Below, piece after piece: positions 43,638 through 52,327 of a DNA stretch of 64,000 bases (within the stretch, counting starts at the first letter, position 1; the number at the start of each line of letters is the position of its first letter). The translations under genes were made by a program, and so were the position numbers. Source of the DNA: JAAXHB01 sp965214945. Lineage in GTDB: Bacteria; Actinomycetota; Acidimicrobiia; Acidimicrobiales; Aldehydirespiratoraceae. The notes beneath the pieces are model-generated. The model was not told the origin of the DNA. It saw only the letters and a program-made list of their open reading frames with translations, and did no database searches. The stretch lies in the NCBI GenBank assembly GCA_965214945.1, contig OZ244029.1:1-64000 (forward strand), read 5' to 3'.

Positions 43638-44321
43638 GTGGCGGATGTGGCGGTCCTTGAGATAGTCGTGTACGAGGCGATTGAAGCAGCCCGACTGTTG
43701 GGCTTGCACGTGAAGACTCTGCGCAACTGGCTTGAGGGGTACGCGACTAAGGTCAAGTCATATCCACCCGTGCTCCGACAGTCGGCTATCGGGTCTGACC
43801 TAGTCACCTGGGGAGAATTTGTCGAGGCCGGCTTTCTAACTGAGTACCGGAAAGTGCACAAAATCCCGCTTTCTCAACTCCGAGAGTACGTCGGTTACTG
43901 GCGCGCGAAGCTGGGCGTGCCGCACCCACTCGCGCATCGCCAGCCTTATGTCGGCCCCGGTCCTTCTCTGATTGATAAGACGAAAGAAGCCACGGGCGAA
44001 TGGATCTTGTACCGCTTTCAAGGGGGTCAAATGATGCTCACTCCTTGGGCTGAGCGATTCGTCGAAAAGGTCGAATTCGACTGTGATGTCGCACAGCGGT
44101 ATCGGCCTGCAGGCAAACATGCTCCTGTTGTAATCGATCCTCGACGTTCATTTGGCGCTCCAACCGTGAGCGCCATCCGAACTGAGGTTCTGTACGAAAT
44201 GTTCCAGGCCGGTGATCCGGTTTCAGCTCTAGCAGAGACCTATGAACTCAGTGTGCATGATGTTGAGGCTGCGATTCGCTACGAGTCTCTAAGGTCTAAG
44301 CCAATCGCCATTGCCGCCTGA
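43638..44321 (+). CDS. DUF433-type antitoxin with N-terminal helix-turn-helix
   Basis: 227 residues, GTG at 43638 with AGGAGG about 10 nt upstream. The N-terminus has a MerR-like element (AIEAARLLGLHVKTLRNWLE). The C-terminus has the DUF433 motif VVIDPRRSFGAPTVSAIRTE then AGDPVSALAETYELSVHDVE, as in antitoxins paired with PIN-like toxins. It lies just upstream of such a toxin gene. GC is clearly lower than in neighbouring genes, suggesting transfer. Confidence 0.75.
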   Translation: MADVAVLEIVVYEAIEAARLLGLHVKTLRNWLEGYATKVKSYPPVLRQSAIGSDLVTWGEFVEAGFLTEYRKVHKIPLSQLREYVGYWRAKLGVPHPLAHRQPYVGPGPSLIDKTKEATGEWILYRFQGGQMMLTPWAERFVEKVEFDCDVAQRYRPAGKHAPVVIDPRRSFGAPTVSAIRTEVLYEMFQAGDPVSALAETYELSVHDVEAAIRYESLRSKPIAIAA

Positions 44322-44322
44322 A

Positions 44323-44328
44323 TATAGT
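44323..44328 (+). promoter_or_regulatory. Internal -10 box before the toxin gene
   Basis: TATAGT starts 2 bp after the antitoxin stop and lies 6 nt before the GTG at 44335. The toxin could therefore also be made from its own leaderless mRNA. Confidence 0.4.
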
Positions 44329-44334
44329 AAAGAT

Positions 44335-44733
44335 GTGTCAAACTCGCTGAAATGGTTCGTCGATGAGAGCATGCTTGCGATAGGCAAGGCACTTGCCGCC
44401 GTCCGTGATGACGTTGTGTTTCCGGGTCACCCGAGCTGCGACATTAGTAGGGGAGCATTGGATGAGGACTGGCTGCCAGTCGTAGGGGACAGAGGTTGGG
44501 CAGTTCTCATGAGGGACAAGCGGATCCGCTATCGCCGACCTGAGCGCGACAAGCTAATAAGACACGATGCTAAAGCGTTCTGCCTGACGGCTAGCGGAAA
44601 CCAGACGAGGTGGGAAATGCTCCGGCTGTTAGTTCGACACTGGAACAGGATTGAAGAGGAAGAAGCCCAGGACGGACCGTTCATCTGTCGGGTGACCAAG
44701 CAGGGCGTCAAGCGTCAGAGTCTTGAGTCATAG
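44335..44733 (+). CDS. PIN-like (VapC45-type) toxin
   Basis: 132 residues from the GTG at 44335; the frame also opens at a TTG at 44311 that overlaps the antitoxin stop. It has an N-terminal KWFVDESML with the first acidic residues of a PIN-like nuclease, DEDWLPVVGDRGWAVLMRDK, and the basic RYRRPERDKL. This is the pattern of the VapC45 PIN-like domain. Inference: an RNase toxin neutralised by the DUF433 protein. Low GC like its partner. Confidence 0.72.
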   Translation: MSNSLKWFVDESMLAIGKALAAVRDDVVFPGHPSCDISRGALDEDWLPVVGDRGWAVLMRDKRIRYRRPERDKLIRHDAKAFCLTASGNQTRWEMLRLLVRHWNRIEEEEAQDGPFICRVTKQGVKRQSLES

Positions 44734-44821
44734 AGGACCTAGCAAGGCGCATCCGACTCCTCAGATGAGTGGTCGCGCCCTCAACGGCGACGGTTGTGAA
44801 GCCGGCGTGAACTGGAGGGGG

Positions 44822-45214
44822 CTACGAGTTCAGGCCGGCGATTGCCTCGATCTCCACCTTCATGCCGGGCACTACCAGCTCGTTGATGCCGATCAGAGTG
44901 CTGCAGGGCCTGTGGTCGCCGAAGAACTCCTGCCGCACCGGGTTTATGGCGGCTCGGTCGTTGATGTCGGTGAGGTAGACGACGACCTTCAGCACGTCGG
45001 CGAAGCTGCCTCCAGCCGCTTCCAGGATGGCGCCGATGTTCTCGAGGGTGGCGCGGGTCTGGTCGGCCACGTCGTCGCCGCCGACAAGGTTCCCCTCGCC
45101 GTCGAGCGGCCCGCACCCGGAGATGAACAGCAGGTCGCCGAAGCGGGTGGCGTCGGTGTAGTGGCTCAGCGGCGGGTTCAGGTGATCGACGCGTATCTCT
45201 TGCTTGTGCGGCAC
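44822..45214 (-). CDS. RidA-family protein (Arg replaced) beside the Mo-hydroxylase operon
   Basis: 130 residues, GTG at 45214. RidA-fold segments: FGDLLFISGCGPLDGEGNLV, TRATLENIGAILEAAGGSFA and VPGMKVEIEAIAGL. In place of the PARS motif it reads RPCST, so the catalytic arginine is replaced (Cys by alignment). It is divergent from the coxM-like gene with a 98-bp spacer, and so probably shares control with that operon. It may act on an imine or ring-opened intermediate, or be a non-catalytic or differently specific Rid protein. Confidence 0.8.
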   Translation of the reverse strand: MPHKQEIRVDHLNPPLSHYTDATRFGDLLFISGCGPLDGEGNLVGGDDVADQTRATLENIGAILEAAGGSFADVLKVVVYLTDINDRAAINPVRQEFFGDHRPCSTLIGINELVVPGMKVEIEAIAGLNS

Positions 45215-45254
45215 CGGCTCGGCCCCCTCGACTCGCGTTCTAGTTCCTCGGCTC

Positions 45255-45284
45255 TTGCTGGCCTCGCTATTGCGGCCATACTAT
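45255..45284 (+). promoter_or_regulatory. Candidate promoter of the molybdenum hydroxylase operon
   Basis: TTGCTG (45255-45260) and TACTAT (45279-45284) are separated by 18 bp, 28 nt before the coxM-like ATG. The -10 sits in the 9-bp palindrome CATACTATG, which may be an operator. A GGAAGTGAG ribosome-binding site follows. Confidence 0.45.
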
Positions 45285-45312
45285 GACACAGTTGCGTCGG
45301 CGGAAGTGAGCG

Positions 45313-46170
45313 ATGAAACCAGCAACATTCAAATACCTCGCGCCGCGGTCGGTGAGGGAAGCTCTGCAGCTGCTCCACGAGCACCGAGACGACGTGAAGG
45401 TGCTGGCCGGAGGCCAGAGCCTGGTACCCACCATGAATTTCCGGCTGGCCCAGCCAGCCGTGCTGGTAGACATCGGCAAGCTCGACGAGCTGACCGAAAT
45501 CGACAACAGCGAGCCGCAGGCCGTCACCGTCGGGGCCAGGGTGCGGCACCTCGACTTGGAGCGCAACAGCATCGGCGGCCCGCTCGGCCGGTTGCTGGCC
45601 GAGACCGCGAAGTGGGTCGGCCATTACCCCATCCGGGTTCGGGGCACCTTCGGCGGGAGCCTGGCCCATGCAGACCCCGCAGCCGAATGGTGCGTGCTGG
45701 CCTGCGCGCTCGACGCCCAGATCCACTGCCGCAGCGTGGACGGCCGCCGGACCATCCCCGCTGCCGACTTCTTCGAGATGTTCTTCACCACCGCGCTCAA
45801 GCCCCACGAGCTGCTTGAGCGGGTTACGTTGCCGAGACTGGCGCCCGGCGACGGGGTGGGCATAGCCGAGTTCGCTCGGCGGTCGGGGGATTTCGCCATC
45901 GTGGCCGCGGTGACGGTGGTCGAGCGAGACGGCGAGCAGATCCGCAAGGCTCGCATCGCGCTCGGCGGGGTGGCCGGCCGGCCAGTTCGGGCTGTCAGCG
46001 CCGAGCAGGTGCTCAACAGGCGGTTTCCAGACTCGGCCGCGGTGGCCGAGGCCGCTGCGGCGGCCTCGGCTGAGGTGACGCCGACCGGCGACATCCACGG
46101 GTCGTCCCAATACAGGCGGGATCTGGTGCGGGCGATGGTCACCAGGGCGCTGGAGCAGGCCCTCAAGTGA
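45313..46170 (+). CDS. Molybdenum hydroxylase FAD-binding (medium) subunit
   Basis: 285 residues, CoxM/CdhB-like. FAD-binding motifs are KVLAGGQSLVPTMNFRLA and RGTFGGSLAHADPAAEW. The subunit passes electrons from the iron-sulfur subunit to an acceptor through FAD. It overlaps the next gene by 4 bp (GTGA), so the four-gene set is tightly coupled. Substrate unknown; see the large subunits. Confidence 0.92.
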   Translation: MKPATFKYLAPRSVREALQLLHEHRDDVKVLAGGQSLVPTMNFRLAQPAVLVDIGKLDELTEIDNSEPQAVTVGARVRHLDLERNSIGGPLGRLLAETAKWVGHYPIRVRGTFGGSLAHADPAAEWCVLACALDAQIHCRSVDGRRTIPAADFFEMFFTTALKPHELLERVTLPRLAPGDGVGIAEFARRSGDFAIVAAVTVVERDGEQIRKARIALGGVAGRPVRAVSAEQVLNRRFPDSAAVAEAAAAASAEVTPTGDIHGSSQYRRDLVRAMVTRALEQALK

Positions 46171-48530
46171 CGTGGATCGGACGGCCGCTGCGCCGCTTCG
46201 AAGACCCGGCCCTCGTGCAGGGCCTGGGCAGCTTCGTCGCTGACATATCCGACCGCAACCGATCGACGCTGCACGCCGCTTTCGTGCGCAGCCCGGTGCC
46301 AGCCGGCGCCATCGTCGATATCGAGGCCCCGCCCGGGGCGACCGTGCTCACAGACGCCGACCTGGGCGCCAAGCCGCTGTGCGCCCGCCTTGACCGTCCC
46401 GACTTCATCGCGCTGGAAACCCCGGTGCTGGCCCGCGAAGCGGTCCGCCACGCGGGGGAGCCCGTCGCCATCGTGGTTGCGCCCACCCGCGCCGAGGCCG
46501 AGGATCTGATCGAGCAGGTGTTCGTCGACATCGAGCCCACCGATCCGGTGGTTGACGCTGCGGCAGCCCTGAAACCGGGCGCGCACCGCGTTCACGCTGA
46601 TCTCGACATGCCGATGGGCAACAACGTGGTGCTGGACGCGCGCTTCACCACCGCGGGAGTCGACCAGGCGCTCGCTGATGCCCACGAGATCGTCACGCTC
46701 ACTGTGAGAGCTCACCGTCAGAGCGCGCTGCCCATCGAGACCCGTCCCGCGGTGGCCGCCCACGACGCCGCCAGCGGCCGCACGACGCTTACGGCCAGTG
46801 TCCAGATGCCGCACATGCTCCGAACCGCCCTGGCCGACGTGTTGTCCGTGCCCGAGTCCGACCTGCGGGTGGTCGCCCCCGAGGTGGGCGGCGCCTTCGG
46901 GCAGAAGATGTGCGTGGCGCGCGAGCACGTCGCACTGGTGGCTGCGGCCCGGCGGCTGGGCGCGACGATCTCCTGGATCGAAGACCGGGCCGAGAACCTT
47001 CTGGCGTCTTGGCATAGCCGCGACCACCGGTATGAGATCCGGGCCGGCTTCGCTGCTGACGGCGCGCTGCTGGTGGTCGATTCCGACCTGATATGCAACG
47101 TGGGCGCCTACAGCAGCTACCCGGTGACGTTCGGGGTGGAGCCGCTGATGGCGATGCTCGAGTTTTCGGGCCCCTACCGGCTGCCGGAGTACCGGGTGAG
47201 ATCGCGGGCCGTCACGACCAATCTCTGCCCGATGGCCCCGTATCGGGGCGTGTCGCGGCCGGTGATCACACTGGCAATGGAGCGTCTGATGGACACGGCC
47301 GGGCGCAAGCTCGGGATCGATCCCCTCGACATGCGCCGGGCCAATCTGATCGACCGGTTCCCCCACACCATGCCCACGGGCCTGCAGGTCGATCCTGGCA
47401 GCTACGCCGAATCGCTCGAAACCACTGTGAAGCACATCGACCTGCCCGCGTTCCGGGCCGAGCAGGTCCGAGCACGCGCTAAGGGCCGATACGTCGGAGT
47501 CGGGTTCTCGGTGTTCGGGGAGCGAACCGGATACGGCACCCCGGCGTTCGCGGCCCGGGCTATGGAGATCACCCCCGGCTACGAGACGGTGCAGCTCGAG
47601 ATGGGCCCGTCGGGCGACCTGACCGCACGCATCGGGGCCTCGCCCCACGGTCAGGGGCTGGCCACGTCGCTGTCGCAGCTCGCCGCCGACGAGCTCGGAA
47701 TCGAGCCCGGCCGGGTGAGAGTCGTCCACGGCGACACCGACGCCACCCCCTACGGGTGGGGCACGTTCGCGAGCCGGTCGGTCGTGCTCTCAGGCGGAGC
47801 GGTGAAGCTGGCCGCGGAACGCCTAGGTCGCCAGATCGCCGAGATCGCCGCCCACGAGCTGGAGGCCCACCCCGACGACATCGTCTTGGAGCGGGGCAGG
47901 GCCAAGGTGGTGGGCACCAACGTCGGAGTCGCCGTGGCCGAGCTGGCCCGCACCGCCCATCACAGTGCGCATCGGCTGCCGGAAGGTGTCGGACCGGGCC
48001 TGACCGCGACTGCGACCTACGACCCGGCTGGCACGTTCTCCAATGCTTGCCATGCGGCGGTGGTGGAGGTCGACCCCGACACCGGCCACGTCAGCCTCAA
48101 GCGCTTCGTCGTGGTGGAAGACGCCGGGCTGATCATCAATCCGCTTATCGCGGACGGCCAGATCCACGGCGGGGTGGTCCAGGGAATAGCCAACGCCCTG
48201 TATGAGGAACTCGTCCACGACGAGGACGGGAACCTGCTCACCGCGTCGCTGATGGACTACCTGCCCCCCACGGCGACCGAGGTGCCCGACATCGAGATCC
48301 TGCACCTCAAGACGCTCAGCGACGCGAGCATCACCGGCGCCAAGGGGCTTGGCGAGGGCGGCGTTATCGGCGCGCCGGCGGCGGTGATCAACGCAGTGTC
48401 CGACGCGTTGTCGCCGTTGGGGATCGAGGTGAACGAGATGCCGGCCACCCCGTCGCGTGTGAGGGCGCTGATCCGCGACGCCACGCGCGGGGCTGCTCCG
48501 GCTCCGGTTCGGTCAGGAGGCAACACATGA
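46167..48530 (+). CDS. Molybdenum hydroxylase large subunit 1 (xanthine dehydrogenase family)
   Basis: 787 residues, GTG at 46167. Molybdopterin-subunit features: VGGAFGQKMCVAREHVALV, the active-site loop MAPYRGVSRP (form II style rather than the Cys-containing loop of true CO dehydrogenase), GASPHGQGLATSLSQL, and the catalytic glutamate in GAKGLGEGGVIGAP. It would hydroxylate a C-H next to a ring nitrogen or carbonyl with water as oxygen source. It overlaps coxS-like by 4 bp (ATGA). Confidence 0.9.
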   Translation: MTWIGRPLRRFEDPALVQGLGSFVADISDRNRSTLHAAFVRSPVPAGAIVDIEAPPGATVLTDADLGAKPLCARLDRPDFIALETPVLAREAVRHAGEPVAIVVAPTRAEAEDLIEQVFVDIEPTDPVVDAAAALKPGAHRVHADLDMPMGNNVVLDARFTTAGVDQALADAHEIVTLTVRAHRQSALPIETRPAVAAHDAASGRTTLTASVQMPHMLRTALADVLSVPESDLRVVAPEVGGAFGQKMCVAREHVALVAAARRLGATISWIEDRAENLLASWHSRDHRYEIRAGFAADGALLVVDSDLICNVGAYSSYPVTFGVEPLMAMLEFSGPYRLPEYRVRSRAVTTNLCPMAPYRGVSRPVITLAMERLMDTAGRKLGIDPLDMRRANLIDRFPHTMPTGLQVDPGSYAESLETTVKHIDLPAFRAEQVRARAKGRYVGVGFSVFGERTGYGTPAFAARAMEITPGYETVQLEMGPSGDLTARIGASPHGQGLATSLSQLAADELGIEPGRVRVVHGDTDATPYGWGTFASRSVVLSGGAVKLAAERLGRQIAEIAAHELEAHPDDIVLERGRAKVVGTNVGVAVAELARTAHHSAHRLPEGVGPGLTATATYDPAGTFSNACHAAVVEVDPDTGHVSLKRFVVVEDAGLIINPLIADGQIHGGVVQGIANALYEELVHDEDGNLLTASLMDYLPPTATEVPDIEILHLKTLSDASITGAKGLGEGGVIGAPAAVINAVSDALSPLGIEVNEMPATPSRVRALIRDATRGAAPAPVRSGGNT

Positions 48531-49027
48531 ACACCGGCGCGGGCGCGGCGGCCCGGACCGTGACGTTGAAGGTGAACGGCGAGTCGCACGAGGCAACCGT
48601 CGAGCCCCGCAAAACGCTGGCCGACGCGCTGCGGGAGGACTGCGGCCTGACCGGCACCCACTTGGGATGCGAGCACGGCGTGTGCGGTGCCTGCACTGTG
48701 TTGATCGACGGCGAGCCTGTGAGGTCGTGCCTGCTGTTCGCGGTGCAATGCGAAAGCGCTGAGATCCGCACGGTGGAGGGTCTCGCCGACGGCGACCGCC
48801 TCCATCCTCTGCAGCAGGCGTTCTGGGAGCACCACGGGCTGCAGTGCGGCTTCTGCACGCCCGGGTTTCTGATGTTGGGCGCAGCGGTGCTCGAGTCTGA
48901 TCCCGGTATCGGCGATGAGGAGCTGCGGGAGGTGCTGGCGTCGAACCTGTGTCGCTGCACCGGGTACCAGAACATCGTCACTGCCATGCACGCTGCCCGA
49001 GACCAGATGGCCGCGCTGAACAGGTGA
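48527..49027 (+). CDS. Molybdenum hydroxylase [2Fe-2S] (small) subunit
   Basis: 166 residues, CoxS-like. The plant-ferredoxin-type cluster is bound by GCEHGVCGACTVLIDGEPV plus a later Cys. The second helical cluster domain has CGFCTPGF and NLCRCTGYQNIV. No signal peptide. It overlaps both neighbouring large-subunit genes by 4 bp. Confidence 0.94.
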   Translation: MNTGAGAAARTVTLKVNGESHEATVEPRKTLADALREDCGLTGTHLGCEHGVCGACTVLIDGEPVRSCLLFAVQCESAEIRTVEGLADGDRLHPLQQAFWEHHGLQCGFCTPGFLMLGAAVLESDPGIGDEELREVLASNLCRCTGYQNIVTAMHAARDQMAALNR

Positions 49028-51345
49028 TCGGCGAGTCGGTCCCGCGAATCGAGGACCGGCCGCTTCTGAGGGGCGAGGGCCGGTTCGTGGCCGACATCGA
49101 TATGCCCCACCAGCTCCACATGAGGATCGTGCGGTCGCAGGTGGCTCACGGTGTGATCGAGGCCGTCGACACCGTTGAAGCGCTGGCTGTGCCGGGAGTG
49201 GCCGCGGCGTGGACCGGTGCCGACGTGGCCGACATCGAGCCGATTGACTTCCGCATGGTCGGCGGCGAGCAGATGATCCCCTACCGCCAGCCGATCCTGG
49301 CCCAGCGACGGGTGCGCTACGTCGGCGAGCCTGTGGCCGCGGTGTTTGCTGCCGACCCATACCGGGCCGAGGACGCCGCTGACGCTGTGATCGTCGACGT
49401 CGCCGAACTGGAGCCGGTCCTCGATCCCGCCGGGCCGCTGGGCGACTTCGACGGGCGCCTAGACACCGAGGCGTACCTGTTCACAGTCAAAACCGGCGAT
49501 GTCGAAGCGGCTTTCGCCTGCGCCGAGCGTGTGGTGACCGCGGAGTTCTCGGTGGGCCGCCACAGCGGCATCCCTCTGGAATGCCGGGGCATCCTCGCCG
49601 TCCACCGCCGCGATACCGACACGCTCGAGCTGCTGGGCGCGGCCAAGGTGCCTTTCCAGAACCGCGACGCGCTGGCTCGGATGTTGGGGCTGCCGGTCAG
49701 CCGGGTGGTGCTGCGCGAATCCCACGTGGGCGGAGGCTTCGGGATACGCGGCGAGCTTTACCCCGAGGACGTTCTCGCTGCGCTCGCGGCGGTGCGGCTG
49801 CGCCGTCCGATCAAATGGGTGGAGGATCGACAGGAGCACCTGGTGGCTGCCAACCATTCACGCGACCAGCGCCACAAGGTGCGTGCCGCGGTGGATGCCC
49901 ATGGCGTGATAACCGGCTTGGACGTGGAGTTCACCAGCGATCAGGGCGCCTACGTTCGCACCCACGGGGCAACCGTGCCGACGCTGACCGCGGCGCTTCT
50001 GCCCGGCCCCTACCGCATCCCGAACTACCGGGCGACCGGGTGCATGCGCCTGTCGAACAAGACCCCAGCCGGCACCTACCGAGCGCCGGGCCGCTACGAG
50101 GGGACGTTCGCAAGGGAGCGAACGCTCGATGCCATCGCCGCGGAATTAGGCATCGACCGGGCGGAGATCCGGCGGCGAAACCTGATCGGCCCCGCCGAGA
50201 TGCCCTTCGAGCGGGGCATCGACGTTTTGGGCACGCCGGTGGTGTACGACTCCGGTGAGTACGAGATGATGCTCGACCGCGTGCTGACGCATCTGGACTA
50301 CCCGAGGCTGGCTGACGTGCTGGCCCGGCGCCGGGCTGCCGGTGAGCTGGTGGGGCTCGGTTTCGGCTTCTTCGTAGAGAAATCGGGCCTCGGCCCTTTC
50401 GCCGGCAGCCGGATCGAAATCGACACTGCAGGCTGCGTCACTGTCACCACCGGCGCTGCGTCGCTGGGCCAGGGACTCGAAACGGTCGTGGCGCAGATCT
50501 GCTCGGACGTGCTCGGCGTGGGCTTGCACAAAATCACCGTGGTACACGGACAGACCGACCAGATGGACTACGGGCTCGGCGCTTTCGCCAGCCGAGCCAC
50601 TGTGATGACCGGCAGCGCCGCGCACGGCGCAAGCATGGCGCTGCGGGAGCGGATTGTCGAAGCAGCGGCCGAGCTGCTAGAGGCCAGCCCCGCGGATCTT
50701 GATCTGGCCTCCGGCTGCGTGCGCGTGGTCGGCTCTCCCACCCGGTCGATCTCGCTGGGGGCCATCGCGGCTGCCCTGGGGCCCGCATCGCGCATTGTCC
50801 GCGACAGGCCCGGCCTGGTGTCGGAGCACTGGTTCAAGACGGGCCACATGAACTATCCGTACGGGCTCCACGCCGCGGTTGCGGCCATCGACGCGGACAC
50901 AGGGCAACTCGAGATCGAACGCTACGTGATCGCCTACGACATCGGACGCGCCGTGAACCCGCGGCTCGTCGAAGGCCAGCTGGCGGGAGGCGCCGCTCAG
51001 GGCCTCGGCGGCGCGCTGCTCGAAGAGTTCCGGTACGACGACGTAGGCCAGCCACTGTCTGCTTCGTTCATGGACTATCTAGTACCCACCGCGGCGGAGA
51101 TGCCGGAAGTGGAGATCTTGCTCTCGGAGGACGCACCAAGCCCCCTCAATCCGCTCGGGATGAAAGGCGCCGGCGAAGGCGGAACCACCGCATGCGGGGC
51201 CACGGTGGCCAGCGCAATCGACGACGCGCTAGGCCTTCCCGGAGCGGTGCAGTCGCTGCCGGTGACGCCCGAGCGGGTGCGCGCCCTGTGCCGGGCCCGT
51301 CAGGACGAGACGGCGGGATTCAGTTCGCGCAGCAGCTTGCGGTAG
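49024..51345 (+). CDS. Molybdenum hydroxylase large subunit 2
   Basis: 773 residues from a GTG at 49024 overlapping the small-subunit stop (GTGA). Motifs: SHVGGGFGIRGELYPEDVL, active-site loop AGTYRAPGRYEGTF, GAASLGQGLETVVAQICSDV, and the catalytic glutamate in GMKGAGEGGTTACG. It differs clearly from large subunit 1 in its loop (TYRAPGR versus PYRGVSR), suggesting a second substrate or position. Its last 46 bp overlap the convergent Rieske gene. No second FAD or iron-sulfur gene is present. Confidence 0.9.
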   Translation: MIGESVPRIEDRPLLRGEGRFVADIDMPHQLHMRIVRSQVAHGVIEAVDTVEALAVPGVAAAWTGADVADIEPIDFRMVGGEQMIPYRQPILAQRRVRYVGEPVAAVFAADPYRAEDAADAVIVDVAELEPVLDPAGPLGDFDGRLDTEAYLFTVKTGDVEAAFACAERVVTAEFSVGRHSGIPLECRGILAVHRRDTDTLELLGAAKVPFQNRDALARMLGLPVSRVVLRESHVGGGFGIRGELYPEDVLAALAAVRLRRPIKWVEDRQEHLVAANHSRDQRHKVRAAVDAHGVITGLDVEFTSDQGAYVRTHGATVPTLTAALLPGPYRIPNYRATGCMRLSNKTPAGTYRAPGRYEGTFARERTLDAIAAELGIDRAEIRRRNLIGPAEMPFERGIDVLGTPVVYDSGEYEMMLDRVLTHLDYPRLADVLARRRAAGELVGLGFGFFVEKSGLGPFAGSRIEIDTAGCVTVTTGAASLGQGLETVVAQICSDVLGVGLHKITVVHGQTDQMDYGLGAFASRATVMTGSAAHGASMALRERIVEAAAELLEASPADLDLASGCVRVVGSPTRSISLGAIAAALGPASRIVRDRPGLVSEHWFKTGHMNYPYGLHAAVAAIDADTGQLEIERYVIAYDIGRAVNPRLVEGQLAGGAAQGLGGALLEEFRYDDVGQPLSASFMDYLVPTAAEMPEVEILLSEDAPSPLNPLGMKGAGEGGTTACGATVASAIDDALGLPGAVQSLPVTPERVRALCRARQDETAGFSSRSSLR

Positions 51346-52283
51346 ACGATCGACCCCGAATCCGCGAGCTTCAGGTGGAGCTCCTCTCGGGGGTCGAGAG
51401 GCAGTTCGGGCGGATCCTGGGCCTCCACTACCAGGCGGTCTTGCTCCATGACCTCGTGGAAGCCGGCGCCGAACTCAGCGTCGGGCGTGTCGAAGGAATG
51501 GTTGCGCGACAAGAACACGAAGATCAGCGTCTCGACGCGGTCGGTCGGCGAGGCGATGAACGTGATCGTGGTGACGTCGCCGGCTTGGCTGTCACCCTGC
51601 TCGCTCCAAGTGCGGCCCCCGCTCGCGGCGATCACCGACTTGCGGTCGTGCAAGGTAAAGGGCAGGTGCAAGGTGTAGTTGCGTAGCAGCAGGGTGTCGT
51701 CGTAGGAGTAAGTCATGCCGTCGTCGGTGAGCTCGATGTGAAAGGGCTTGATGAACGGCCCGTCGGCCAGTTCGGTGAAACCCTCGTGCACGAAGTTGAA
51801 ATGGGCGAAGTCGATGGCGTTCTCCATCATCCGGCCCGCCGATGACTGCCATGTCCACGTGCCCACCAGGAAGACGCGCCAGTCGCGATTGTTCCAGTCG
51901 TTGTCGGGCCACGGCGGCAGATCCTGCGCTGGAGCGTCAGGTGCCACCCAGACCACCCCGTACCCGTCACGGACGTCGTAGCGGCGCACCCGTGCCCGGG
52001 TCGGGATTTTGCCGTTGTTGCCGAGGGCGGGAATGAGCGCCACCCGCCCGCTGCGGTCGTATTGCCAGCCGTGGTACGGACACATCAAGCGGCCGTCGCG
52101 CAGGCAGCCGGTCGATAGCGCCACGCCGCGGTGCACGCACTTGTCTTGCAGAGCCACAAGACCGCGGTCGTCGCGATAAACGACGATGTTCTCGCCCAGC
52201 AAGCGGACCTGCTGCGGCTGCTGCGTGATCTCATCGGAAACCGCGACCGGGTGCCAGTAGTGCCTGAGAGCCTGTTCGAGCAT
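51300..52283 (-). CDS. NdmA/VanA-type Rieske oxygenase A
   Basis: 327 residues from the ATG at 52283 with AGGAG 8 nt upstream. The N-terminus LRHYWHPVAV leads into the Rieske cluster CVHRG...CPYHGWQYD. The mononuclear iron site follows the pattern E-N-x-x-D-F-x-H-x-x-F-x-H (ENAIDFAHFNFVH). This short single-subunit type includes vanillate O-demethylase and methylxanthine N-demethylases. Last gene of the importer-amidohydrolase operon, 44 bp after the barbiturase-like gene. No reductase partner is in the window. Confidence 0.85.
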   Translation of the reverse strand: MLEQALRHYWHPVAVSDEITQQPQQVRLLGENIVVYRDDRGLVALQDKCVHRGVALSTGCLRDGRLMCPYHGWQYDRSGRVALIPALGNNGKIPTRARVRRYDVRDGYGVVWVAPDAPAQDLPPWPDNDWNNRDWRVFLVGTWTWQSSAGRMMENAIDFAHFNFVHEGFTELADGPFIKPFHIELTDDGMTYSYDDTLLLRNYTLHLPFTLHDRKSVIAASGGRTWSEQGDSQAGDVTTITFIASPTDRVETLIFVFLSRNHSFDTPDAEFGAGFHEVMEQDRLVVEAQDPPELPLDPREELHLKLADSGSIVYRKLLRELNPAVSS

Positions 52284-52327
52284 CGACGTTCTCCTCTGCT
52301 TGCCTGGCTTGCCGCCTTGTTGGCGGA

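Noticed and set aside
45624..47729. Long 701-codon open frame on the minus strand opposite the molybdenum hydroxylase genes
   Set aside because: It is antisense to two well-supported genes with clear motifs, and its protein is His/Arg/Gly-rich without any family pattern; long antisense frames are expected at this GC.
46167..51345. Aerobic carbon monoxide dehydrogenase (CoxMSL)
   Set aside because: Neither large subunit has the Cys-containing active-site loop AYxCSFR of true CO dehydrogenase; no coxD/E/F/G genes are nearby. A generic xanthine-dehydrogenase-family hydroxylase is the safer call.
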